From Balamuthia mandrillaris (lineage: Eukaryota; Discosea; Longamoebia; Balamuthiidae), in the NCBI GenBank assembly GCA_031835245.1, contig JAVKOQ010000021.1:62001-126000 (forward strand): 64,000 nt of DNA, in the 5' to 3' direction. The notes below the pieces were generated by a model that was given only the letters and a program-made list of their open reading frames with translations, did not search any database and was not told the DNA's origin. Positions 43,871 to 54,905 of the stretch are shown piece by piece; the stretch's first letter is position 1; each line of letters starts with the position of its first letter. The translations under genes and the position numbers were made by a program.

Positions 43871-46498
43871 ATGGCGATAACGCCAAGGACAACGAGCCCG
43901 CGGGTGGTTTGTTTGTGCGTTTTGTTGCTGTTCGAGCTGGAGTTGGCAGCGGCGCAGGTTCAATATATCAGCGAGCCGCAGGGACCGGGAGCGAGCTGCG
44001 TTCATGTGGACAACGTCACAGCGGAGCTGGGCGTGTGCAGGAACTACATTACCTACGAGTACATCTACAGCGATGACCATATGTCTTCACGGTTTGACGT
44101 GCTACGGTGAGTTTAACTTCTCCTTTGGTCTTGAACTTGTTGTTGTAACATTTTGTAAAAAAAACAAGATTGTTTGTACAAACACAGGGAGTTGTTGCTG
44201 AACCTTGTTTGAGCACAAGTTTTCGCAAGATCTGCGCCGGTCTCTTTAGGTTTGTGTTGCTTCTTGTGCATTCACAAAAAGAAATATATGTAGTCCTCCT
44301 GACCATTACGTTCAATAGAGAATGCCTGGCGCTTCCTTCTTCAACGGCCGACCAAGTTGCTGTGGTGGGGCGTTATCCCTGCCGAAGCCTCTGCAAAGAC
44401 TCTGAAGTCGCCTGCATAGAAGTCCTCTCCAAGCTGTTAATCGGGGTGGGCCTCACGGCAGAGACTGTACTCGACTGTGATGTCCCTTGGTCGGTCATGT
44501 GGGGCACACCTTCTCACGACATCTTTCCAGAAGGAAACTACACTGTGGAGGTGTCTCCGAACGTGCTAGAGATTCACGACCTGGTGAATGTCACCATTTC
44601 GTGTTATGATGGCAATCGCAACCTTACTGTTGGTAATGCTCGCTTTCTTTGCGTCTATCTTCTCTCTTCTTTCTTCTATCATCTTTCCTCTCATGCTTTC
44701 TTCTCCTGCCTTCGCTCGTATTAGCGCTCATCCCTTTGTTATCTTATTTCTTCTTACTCGCTCTCTCTCTCTCTCTCTCTCTCTTTTCTGGCGTCTTTCT
44801 TCTCTCTTTTGTCTTTTTGTTGTTTGACTCGTTTGTCTCTTTCTCACCTTTGCATGTAGAGCCACTAGTGGAGTGTCCAGATGGGCTACATCCAACAGGG
44901 GAGCCAGGAGCTTGCGCCTTTGACTGTCCTCAACCGGTCATCACCAACAACGAATACCAGGCGGTGGAGGTCATGATGTCCGTCATGGCATGGATCTCCT
45001 TGGCTGCCACGGCCTTGGTGATTGGCTCTTACATCTTGGTTGCTGGCAAGAGGAAGTTCCCAGCGAACCTGCCATTGTTCTTCGTGGTGGCGGTGGGAGG
45101 TCGCACCTTGGCATTCTGTGTGGGAAGCATGGTGGGTCATGAGGAGGTGTGGTGCGATGGAGACAAACACTTCAACTCTTTTGGCGATGCTGCTTGCACC
45201 ATTCAAGGTTTGTTGCCTGCCATTCGTTCTTTTTCTTTCTTTTCGTTAATGCTTTCTGCTTCTGGTGCGATAAACCAAAAGGAATACTGTTCGTGTACTT
45301 CACATGGGCAGGAGCATTGTGGTGGCTGACCATCACTCTCAACCTCTTCTTCACCATCGTTCTTTCCTGGAAGCTCGACCGCTACTGCATTCTCCCTCTT
45401 CTTTCCCCACGCCTCGCCCCTACCAATGTGGAGGAGGACGGCAGGGCCAAACGAAGGAAGAGTGGCGGAGTGTCGTTGGTGGAAGTGGTGTTCCAAACGC
45501 TTTGTTGGGGCCTTCCTTTCATCCCTCTGATCATCGCGTTGAGCGGACAACAACTGGGCTATGCTGGAGCCAGCTTCTGGTGCACCATCCATTCTGGTGA
45601 CGGCGAGGTGATTTTTCAGGGCAGCAGCGAAGGAACCACTCACTCGGGCTCGGAAGAGCACAACCTGTGGAACCTCATGTTGCTGACGGTCCCAATTCTT
45701 GTGTTGGTCTTCATCGGCGTCGTTCTATTGATCGTCACTGCTATAGTCGGTTACAAGGTGAGTAAACCTTGTTTGTCTTTCTTTTCATTGTGCTTCTCCG
45801 TCTTCTTCTTCTTCTCCCTTCTGTGCCTTTCAGGAGAGTGTTACTTATGGCGTTGTCTATGTTCTCCATAGAAATCGAGAGAAGGGTGGCAGTTCCTTAT
45901 CCGGCAATGGCGGCTGTTCGCCTTCCTGCTGCTCTACGTGTGGATCTACACCTTTGTCTTCAGCTTCCAGATCCACTTCAACTACGTGCAGGAGGCTCAG
46001 TACAAGGCCTACAACGACTATATCGACTGCCTCTACACCCATTCGGTGAGGGACCTGGTGTCCTCGCTGGCGGAGGGGATAGAGGAGTGCTCCCTGCGGC
46101 AGGAGGTCAATTTTGGGTTGTGGTTGGTGGTGACCTTCAACGAGGTCAGTCAGGGCTTGTTCGTCTTTCTCATCTTTGGCACCTCCGCTGGGGTGTTCCA
46201 GGCCTGGCGGTCGGCCTTGTGGCATTGTCGGTGGAGGGCGGCCTCGGGGAGCTCGAGCTCTGGAGGCACGCCGTCCTCGGGGCAGACGAAGGAGGTCATG
46301 GTAGTGGTGGAGGGGGTGACGATGAAAGAGTTCACGGAGGATGGCGGGACGGAGGCAGAGGCCAGCGAGGCAGAAGACGAAGAGGAGTACAGCCAAGAGG
46401 AGGAAGAGGAGCGAATGTGGATAATATATGTAAAGAAAATTGTAAATTATTTATTTTTTGATTTTTCATTGGATAGTTTTTCAAAAAGAGATCGATAA
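43871..46498 (+). CDS. Frizzled/Smoothened-like receptor, tandem copy 3
   Basis: Exons 43871-44106, 44169-44249, 44319-44632, 44860-45207, 45282-45757 and 45872-46498 give 693 residues. Signal peptide about residues 10-28 (VVCLCVLLLFELELAAAQ). It is the most diverged copy in the ectodomain (EPQGPGASCVHVDNV, KICAGLFRECL, GRYPCRSLC), yet its exon 4 start is the same as copy 2 (ECPDGLHPTGEPGACAFDC). TM1 is partly different (ALVIGSYILVAGKRKFPANL). The acidic tail is followed by an extra hydrophobic stretch of about 25 residues before the stop, absent from the other copies. The exon 2 acceptor at 44168 lacks a pyrimidine tract. Confidence 0.88.
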
Positions 46499-46696
46499 CT
46501 TGAGGAGTCTTATAATATTGAAAGTTCAATTTTTACTTTTTAAGGTGATGTGAAAACGTTATTAAAAAGGTAAAAGTTAAACACAAAATTTTATACGTAA
46601 AGCGAAAAAGAAAGCGAACCGCAGAGTTGCCGCACGCACAACGCTTTGATTTTTTTTTAACACTTGCCGAAAAGATAAAGTGGTTGAACACACACC

Positions 46697-47013
46697 ATGA
46701 GCTCTGTGCCCCCGCATCTGCGCATTACCATCAGGGAGAACTTCCGCCCCATCATGGTTCGATTCATGATCCCCTTCCTCTTGTTCCCGTTGCTCCCTGC
46801 CTTCCCTGGCAGCTCTGCCGTAGCGGTGCGTGTTTGTTTTATTTTATTTTTTTTAAAAAAAAAACATGGCTTCTCTCTTCTTTCCCTCGCAGCTCACATT
46901 CCTCTCTCTCCCTTTACTTCTCCAATGATTCACCACTACTCCAGAAGGACATCATGCAACAGGCAAAGAAGCAAAAGGAGTTGGCCGCCTCTTCTTCGTC
47001 CGCCTCTCACTGA
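46697..47013 (+). CDS. Small single-pass membrane protein, hypothetical
   Basis: Two exons, 46697-46825 and 46945-47013, give 65 residues with a phase-0 junction. The N-terminus is PPHLRITIRENFRPIMVR, followed by one hydrophobic segment (FMIPFLLFPLLPAFPG) and a short Lys/Gln-rich tail ending in Ser/Ala. The size and the basic flank fit a small mitochondrial or ER membrane subunit, but I recognise no family. Support comes from clean splice signals, the non-repetitive sequence and the isolated position between two genes. Confidence 0.55.
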
Positions 47014-47223
47014 ATCCACCCCTCCCGACCACTCACTTCGGCCCAGCCAAACCGCGACCAACCCCTCCCCCATTTTAAACTGCCTGTGTACCTAGGAGTT
47101 AAAAAAAACCCTCCCTCTTTCAGCAGCACATACGTTGCGTGTACAAGGGCTTTCTTATTATGATTATGTTGTTGTTGTTTACAGGTGTTAGTATTACATT
47201 TGTGCCAGAGAAGCAATCCTTTC

Positions 47224-50200
47224 TCACTCGGAGATTATCATCGAGTCCTCGCGTTGCGCTGCGGCACCGCCTCTCGTTTCGTTCTCCCTCTCCTTTTCTT
47301 TCTCCCTCTCCCTTTCCTTCTCCCTCTCCTTTTCTCTTGCTCGCGGAGAGACAACTTCATTGTTGTTCCCACTCTCTTCCCCTTCTTGTTGTTGCCATTC
47401 GTTTGCTTCTCCTTGCTGTTGCTCTTCCTCCACCGATGCTTGATTGTTGTTAGTGTCCTTGTTGTGTTTGCTGCTTCCTCCTCCTTTCTTTTGTTGTTTC
47501 ACGCTGTGCTGCTTTGCTGTTGTGCGTTGGGCAGCAGAAGAAGGATGATGATGACCAGGATGATCCAACGAGGAAGAAGAAAGCGAGGTAGACGGAGTGG
47601 ACTGACTCCGGCGTATACTGAGGAAGCTTCTTTCTTTATCTTTGCCTTCTTTTTCTCCTTTCTCTCGTTCTCTTTCTTTGCCCTCTCGTTCTCCCTTTTC
47701 TCTTTCCCTTTCTCCTTTTTCTCTTTCTCTTTCCGCTTTCTCCCTTTCCCTTTCTCCTTTCTCTCTTTCCAAACTTTTGGGATTGTTGTTGCTGTTGCTG
47801 CTGTTGCTATCAGCGGAAGCTGAACTGCTTATAAAGCCAGGAAGCTGAGAAGCCGCTTCGGAGCGACAGAGGGCCACCGCTAGGTCAAAGTAGTCGTAGA
47901 TCTTGTTGCCTTGGAGGTCCTTATCGCTCAGCTCTGGCCGTTGACGCAGCCAATCTGCCCATATGAACTCGGAGAAGGGCGTGTGCGTCTTTCGAAAGCC
48001 TTTTGTTTTGCCTATTTCCATACAGGGTTAGGAAGAGAGAGCGAGAAAAGGAAGAGGCGAGGACTGTAAACCTCGCAAAGCCCAAGCCAAGGAGCGGAAG
48101 GGGTCATCCACCATGTCCGCGACGCTCAATGGTAGGTCTTCGGGGGACAATGGACCTTCCCCGTTGCGCATCAGGTACACCCAATTGCGTTTCTTCATCT
48201 CCTCCCAGAACTGAGGCACGGGCAAATGAGATAAGTCCGCCACCACTTTGAAGTATACGCTCTTTTCTCTGTTCAGCAAATAAGTTAAAAAAAACAAGAC
48301 TGGGAGAGAGGAGAGAAGAGGGAAGAGAGAAGAGACCGACAAAGCAACGACGAAAAGAAGAAAGCGTACTTACTTGAGAGGTAATTTAGATTCCCATACA
48401 GCACGTGCGATGTGATGATGGTCAATCATGTGCAAAACAGGTTGCTGCGATGGTATTTCCTCCGTGTTCTCATCTCGTTCCGTCATCGTTCCTCCTGATT
48501 GTTGCTGTTGGCCGTCCTCTGTCTGTTCATCCGTTTCGGAAGCAGACGAAGGATAATAAACAGAAGGCGAAATAGTAATGACGGTATTAACAGGGTTCTG
48601 AATGAGGTCCGAAGAAAGAGAAACCGGTGAAGCACAAGCAGCAGCAAAGACTTGATGGCGCGTGAGAGAAGGTGAGGAAGGGACAGTAGCTGCAGCGGCG
48701 GCTGCCGCCGCGGAGGATGATGGCGATATAACCATCGTAGAGGGAAGAGGGAAGTTCAAGTGCTTAGGTCGAACGATAGAGTTGGGGGGTCCCAACACTA
48801 CAGGTATTCTCTTCCGTTGGAGATGTGCTTCCACTTTGGCTTGGTTGCCTACTACTTTGTTGACTGCTTGTTTCTTTGATTCTACCGGAACTGACCCTAT
48901 TGTACACTGAAAAAAGCGTGAGGAGTTAAAAATGGAAGGGAAGAAAAAGAAGTGGGAAGAGAAAAGGAAGAAAGAAAGGAAGAAGAAGAGGAAGGAAGAA
49001 GTAGAAAAAGTACAAACCTGTCCAGGTTGTAAGGCAAGCACATGAATCTTCTGCCCTAAAAGAATATGTTGCCTAATTCGCTTGTCCTCGTTCTCCTCAT
49101 ACACAACAGTTGCATCGTTAGGAGCTGCTCCTCCTTCTTGTTGTTGATCAATCTCCTCCGCACCTACGTTTTGTTCCCCATAATTGCTCTCACCATTTTC
49201 TAAAGCCTGCCTTTGTCCTGCTGTTGCTTTCTTTGCTCGCTTCACTTTCTTCTTCGGTTGACTAGAAAGCAGTCGAAACAAATGGTTGTCGTTGAGACGT
49301 TCCACTTCGCTGTCCATCGTGTATTCGTTGTCTGTTGTTGAGGTTGTAGTTGGCGGTGTTGAAGTTGATGTTGAGGTTGTCGCTGCTGATGCTGCTGACA
49401 GCTGAACAGGAACGAGAAAAGGAGTAGCAGAGGATGAAGGAGAACTAGAAGAAGCAGCAGAGGAGGACGCAGAAACACCGGGAATGGAAGAGGCAGAAGC
49501 AAAGGAAGAAGTTATTGACGGAGAGGAAAGCAACGTTGCCACTGCTGAAAGGTGGTGTCGAGGAGATAAAGTTTGTCTTTGTGGCGATGAGTGCATCATC
49601 TCCGAAGGAGCGGCAGTCGTGGTGGAGTTTGTTCCATCTAGCGACCCCACCGAGCCATCTGCTACACCACAATCTTGTTGTTGAATGTTATAGAAAGGCA
49701 GCAACGGAGGTAGTGTCTCAAACGAAGAAGAGGTGGAGGCAGAAGGATTTGCTGCTCCACTTCCGCCACTTCCTCCTCCACCGCTCTTTTTCGGAATGAG
49801 CAGCACTTCTATTCTATCCATTCGTCGAAGGCGTTGCAAGTGGCGGTCCCGCAAGAGAACGACGTGGTTGGGCAGTTTGACGAGCTTGTAAATGCGTTCC
49901 TCCGGGATCTCAAACTCGTTGGCGATGAGCTTCTTGAAACGAGCGAGAGAGCTCCTGTCCTTCTCTTTGTTGACTACCAGTTCGCTATAGTAATTGCCCC
50001 ATTCCCTAAGCTGAGGACATTTCACCAGGAGAACGAAGCTCTCTCTTTCCCTTTCTCTTTCTGCTCTGCCATCTCTCTGCCCTCTGTCCTGGGTCTTATC
50101 CTTTGTTGTTGCGGCAACGTTCTCTCGTTGTTCGTTGTCTCGTTCTTTTGTGTGTTGGTTTTGTTGATGATCTTTGTCTCTTTCTTTGTGAGTGTCGCCT

Positions 50201-50958
50201 TTCTCTTTCTCTCTATCGCCTTTGTTGTGGTCTTTGTCCGACGCTGTGGTTTCTTTGACTTTCTTGAAGAACCAGAAGGAGCTTCCTTCCTTGGCGTTGT
50301 TTTCTTTGCCACCACCTCCGCCTTCTTTACTTGTTTCTTCTTGTTGTTCCTGTTCTTCTACCGTTGCTGTGGTGCCGGCATTAAAAGCACCGTCCTCTGT
50401 CTTTTCCTTCTTTCTCTTTCGCTTGTCTCTTCCTCCGCCTCCGCCACCACTCTCTTTACCAACGCTTCCGGCTGCTCCTCCTCTCTTTGTGGTTGTTGTT
50501 TGCGGTTGTTGCTGCTGTTGTTGGAGTTGGTGATGATGAGGCTCCGTTGATTGAAATATTCTATTGTTGTTATAGTGAGGAAGAATAAACGACACTTCGA
50601 TTCCATCAACGCTTTGTGTTTGGAGATTTTCGTTATCAGTAAACTAAAGTACTAAGAAAAGAGAGGAGAGAAGAGAGAAAAAAGGCTACCCATGAGGCCG
50701 AACATAGAAAGTAAATCCTCTACTGGGTTCTCCTCCTTCTCCTCCAGAGAACTGCTGCACGTGGCAACAAGGACAAGGCGGCTGTTGCTGCTGGCCTCCG
50801 GAGGACATCATCATCGGAAAGGAGTTCACGTGGGCTCCTCCGCCCCCGTGCCAACGTTGTTGTTGCGTTTGCTGCTGCTGCTGTTTGGTGTGGTGCGTAT
50901 TGAGGCAGTTGCTACCCGCTCCTCCGCCTCCTCCTGCTCCGCCGCTTTCACCTTCCAT
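47224..50958 (-). CDS. Large low-complexity protein with an ANKRD40-like C-terminal domain
   Basis: Five exons fit in frame: 50958-50690, 50611-49018, 48906-48374, 48268-48072 and 48011-47224, giving 1,126 residues. The first join reads TFYVRPHG then VDGIEVSFILPHY, which supports adding the short first exon. Near residues 290-370 lies FVLLVKCPQLREW, then FEIPEERIYKLVKLPNHVVLLRDRHLQRLRRMD, strikingly like the C-terminal domain of animal ANKRD40 (KIRKLPNTLVRKDKD). No ankyrin repeats are present. A second ordered region spans exons 3-4 (SVYFKVVADLSHLPVPQFW, then FSEFIWADWLRQRP). The rest is Gln, Ser, Gly and Arg/Glu runs, including an ERE-rich stretch near the end. Function unknown; possibly regulatory or scaffolding. 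Confidence 0.78.
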
Positions 50959-51991
50959 GTGCTGGCTTCTTCTTCTTCTTCTTTATGTGTGTGCGTGTGT
51001 GTGAGTGGATTGGGGGTGTTGCCTCTATCAGCGCCACCACACTACCGGCTAGCTGCTTACCCCTTGGGTTTTCGCTACGTTTTTTTTTTTTGGTGTGTTT
51101 GTCAAAGCTGCCTTGCCGCTACGCTTTGTTGAGGGGTCGTTTTTGGGAAGGAGAAGCGTGGGTGGCTGACGGATGATGGGCTTGTCGTTTTTGTCACAAA
51201 AAATTGTGTGTGTTTTTTTGAAGGTGAAGTGAAGGGAAAAAGTATGAGGTGGAGGCTTGAGAGTGGAGCCTCAACAGCTACAAACAAACGGAATAATCTT
51301 GCTCGTCTCTTCCTTTCCTTCGTTCCTCTCCGCTGTTCCTTACTTTTTTTTTGTTGCCCACCCATTCCTCAGATGTGCAGCCTTGGTGCAGAGATATTTG
51401 TCCATCTGTGAACGAATCGAGCACCATTCTTCGTCTTCGGTTCGAATCCCATCGGATACCATGAACTTTTCTTTGGTCCACACAAAAAAAAACCTCTCTC
51501 TCGTAGCTTACATAACCTATTAGGATGACGTCAGCAGTGATCGCTTGAAAATGTTTCGTTGGGATTTCAACCCGCCTTACACCGAAATTTCAATAGTTAA
51601 CCGACAGCAAAACCGAAGCAGACTTCTCTCTCTTTTTTTTTGTTTTGGGTTTTGTGCTACTCTCTCCTTTCTCCCTTATTTTTCCAGCAGGAAAACAAGG
51701 AAAAGAGAGAGAAGAAGGAAACACAAAAAGAAGAACAGTTTTTTTTTTCCTTTTGCTTTTTTTTTAACTACAGTTTTTTTGTTCAAAACAACAAAAAGGT
51801 ATTTTTTTTTAAGGGGGGGGGGACGCTTTTTCACACACAAGGAACTTATTTTTTTGTGTTGTGTGTGTTTGGCCAGACAGACGAGACATAGACAAGTTTG
51901 TCAATCTTCACCCATTTCAAACGAGAGACAGAAGCAGAACAAGAAGAACAAAGAGTAGAGGGAATTTTTTGAAGATTAGAGAACACAGACA
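50959..51991. other. Divergent intergenic region, about 1 kb
   Basis: Lies between the ANKRD40-domain gene (-) and the R-SNARE gene (+) and must hold both promoters. It contains GTGT/CTTCTT runs near 50968-51000 and several A or T runs, and a run of about nine G at 51812-51820. The short frames across it are low-complexity; no gene is supported. Confidence 0.5.
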
Positions 51992-52220
51992 ATGCCAGGA
52001 ATAATCTACGCGGCGGTGGCTGAGGGGGACTCCACTGTGGCGGACCATGGCACGGACCAGGCCACTGGCAAGGTGAAGAGCTTGGTGGACGTTATCCTGG
52101 ACCGTATTTCCACCGGATCTGACCACAAGAAGTCGTACCACCATGAAGGGTAAGCTTCTTTGCTTGGCTTGTCCCTCTGTCCCTCCTATTATTTCCTTCG
52201 TTTTTCTTCCCCTGTTTTGT

Positions 52221-52267
<47 letters not shown>

Positions 52268-53055
52268 GCTCTTCTTTTCTTCGTGTCTGCGTTCTGACAA
52301 ACTCTCGCTCTTCTCTCTGCGCCATCATGCAAAAATCAGATATTCTTTCAACTACATTGTGGAGAACGAAGTGGTGTACCTTTGTGTGGCTGACGTGAGC
52401 TTCCAGACAAGGATTGCATTTGCTTTTCTCACCAAGATCAAGCAGAGATATGACGGTGGAGACGACTTTGGCGAGGTTATTGCAGAGGAAATGGTTTGAC
52501 TCTCTGCAATTATTTCGTTTGGGACTTGGTCCTGTTGCTAATACGCTCTCTCCTCTTTGTGGCAACAGGCTTTCTATAACAACAATCCTTCGGCTGATAA
52601 GATTAAGAATATCCAAGCTAGCGTAGACAAGGTTCAGGACATCATGATGGAAAACATAGGTATTTCTTTCTTTTCCTTTCTTCCTTTCTTCCTTCTTCTT
52701 TTTCCTTCTTCCAGCGTGGTCATTCCTTACTTAATGTACTTCCATTTTATCAGAGAATGTATTAAGACGTGGAGAGAAGATCGAGGACGTATTGGATAGG
52801 ACAGACCGAATGCAAGTAGAGGCTGGAACCTTCCGAAAGGGAGCTGTTAAGCTGAAGAAGAAACTGTGGTGGAAGAACGTGAAGCTCAACATTTGCATCC
52901 TTGTCATCCTCATCGTACGCATTTTCCTCCCTCCTTGTTACTACTACCATATTCCTGTGCGCTCTTTTCTCACTTTTCTCCCTTCTTTTTAGATCTTGAT
53001 CTTCTTCATTGTTGTTTTGGCTTGCGGTGGATTTACCTTTGAGGACTGCAAGTAA
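51992..53055 (+). CDS. R-SNARE of the VAMP7 (longin) type
   Basis: Vesicle SNARE for endosomal or lysosomal fusion. Five exons, 51992-52149, 52340-52493, 52569-52659, 52754-52914 and 52993-53055, give 208 residues, about the VAMP7 length. The longin domain covers the first 110 or so residues (MPGIIYAAVAEG, YSFNYIVENEVVYLCVAD, IAFAFLTKIKQRY). The SNARE motif follows (IKNIQASVDKVQDIMMENIE, LRRGEKIEDVLDRTD) with an Arg at the predicted zero layer (LRRGEK). A basic Trp-containing linker (KKLWWKNVK) leads to a C-terminal membrane anchor and a short lumenal tail ending FEDCK. Confidence 0.92.
52225..52265. repeat. CT dinucleotide microsatellite in an intron
   Basis: About 18 CT units in the first intron of the R-SNARE gene, pyrimidines on the sense strand. 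Confidence 0.85.
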
Positions 53056-53279
53056 TCGTGGTCAATAGCCATTCGACACGAACTGACAAACTCCAAACAG
53101 GACCAAAGCCTTTTGTCTCCTTTCTTCTTTTGTTTTTATTTTTTTGCTTCTGGTTGTCTCTCCCCTTTTAGATTGTTAAGCTCTCGATTTGAACTTTGCT
53201 GTAAACAGTTGTTGTTCTTTTTAAACAACATTTCTTTCTCTCTCCTCCCTTGCCTCTCTCTCTTTTTCACGTCGAAAGC

Positions 53280-53719
53280 TTATTTTTCAGCAGTGGCATA
53301 AAGCAGAGGAAAACGAGCTCCTTCAAAGGGATCTCCATCCTTGACAAACGGTCCCATGTCCACCGCGTTGTGATGCCACCCAAATCCAGAGCGATAGCAA
53401 CAGCCCTTCCCCATCATGTGCACCGCTATGGCCAGCCTGGGCTCGTTGCGAAGGTTTGCGCCACTCCCATGGAAAGTGAGCGAGTGATGAAAAGCAACCT
53501 AAAGATTGTCGTTTTGCCAGTGGAATGAATGAGAGAAGAAAGGTAAACAAAGGAGGATGAGGAACGAACCTGGCCAGCTTTCATGATGCAAGGCTCGTCC
53601 TGCCATTCATCTCCGAAACGAGCAAAGTTTTCCTTTAGCTTGTCCATATCTTTCTCAAAGAAGGTTGCCGAGTCGGGCACAAGACCCCATTTGTGCGACC
53701 TGCAAGGGAGAGGCACAGA

Positions 53720-53751
<32 letters not shown>

Positions 53752-54743
53752 TGAGCATGGAGAGGAAAGGACGAAGTGAAGACGAGAGTAGCAAAGCCAG
53801 AGGCACTGAGAAGGAGATAAAACAGAAAAGAGAGAAAGAGGAGACGAAAGAAGAGCCCAGAGGACAGAGGAAAGGGGGAGGAGAAGTACCCAGCGATGGT
53901 TCTCAGGCCGCCGTTGGACAGGTCTGTGTCCTGGAGAGCGATCCATGCGGTGCACATGTTGGTGCTGTCCGATATTTGCCAAAAAGCATAATCCTGGTGC
54001 CATCCTATGTTTCCAGCTGTAGAGGCAGCGCTCTCACCTTCCCCTTCGCGAACGCCAGGTTTCCATATCGCCTTTTTCAGACTATGAGTGAATTGATGCG
54101 TACCTTCCCTTGAGCCTCTTCTTCGTTTCTCTTCTATTTGTCCTCTTCACTCATCCTCTCTCATTCCTCCCTATTCACTCTTCTCTCGCTTCTCTGCTTC
54201 GCTTTTTCTGTCTTTAAACTTACTTGATCATGCCAAAGGCGCACCTCAGTCGTTTCCAACAAAGCAGCAGCCACTCGACCGATGGCCGGGGAGGTAACGA
54301 CCTGCCGTAACGCGAGGTTGTTCCACCACGCGTTGTTGATCTTTCGAACATCAGGCGAGTCCTCCTTGTGTTTGCGCACCGAGCGCAGCCAGTACTGGTA
54401 TTCATAGGGAGGGGCGGCCGTATCCAGCTCGCCATGAAAGACGCGGTCGACCTCTTGACGAAGGCAGGCTATGTCCTGGTCCTCCAGCATCTTTGGCCCG
54501 ACCCAGTATCCTCTTTCTTTAAAGGTAGCCACATCTTCGGCAGTTGCTTTTTGTTGTTTGACGAAGAGACACCCTGAGTTACTTCTACTTAAAACGTTAT
54601 GCAGAAAAGAGAGAAAGAAAGGGGATACGTGTAACGTCAATGAGCCGTATGACGGGTCGCGATCCCTCGTTTGAGAAGGAAGGCTTGGGCAAAGGGGACC
54701 AGGTGGCGGACCACCCTGCCTCTGGGGTCCTGCTCTGCTCCAT
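53280..54743 (-). CDS. Phytanoyl-CoA dioxygenase (PhyH) family protein
   Basis: Fe(II)/2-oxoglutarate oxygenase. Five exons fit in frame: 54743-54629, 54573-54224, 54032-53890, 53699-53570 and 53498-53280, giving 318 residues. The fold signatures are all present: TFKERGYWVGPKML, WWNNLAL, VRLWHDQ, the iron-binding GWHQDYAFW (HxD), CTAWIALQD, the distal FHGSGANLRNEPRLAIAVHM with His and the oxoglutarate-binding Arg, and GFGWHHNAVDMGPF near the end. The substrate is unknown; many eukaryotic relatives are not true phytanoyl-CoA hydroxylases. The acceptor at 54033 was chosen because it keeps frame into the iron motif. A truncated copy lies at 18.5 kb. It is divergent from the AlkB gene with 162 bp between starts. 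Confidence 0.85.
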
Positions 54744-54905
54744 TTGGCTATGTGGGGAAGTGGTGGTGTTGGCTGCTGCTGTCGACGTAAAAAGCAGTTG
54801 CCCATCCCCCGGAAAACTTTCTTGGAAAAGTTTGCAACAGTGCACTCTCACAGCCCATTCTCCCTTTGTGGAGAGCAAGAGAGTTAAGAGAGCCTCAAAG
54901 AGAAG

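Noticed and set aside
47185-47823. Plus-strand frame of 212 codons
   Set aside because: It is the antisense shadow of the last exon of the ANKRD40-domain gene, whose ERE-rich coding repeat keeps the opposite strand open.
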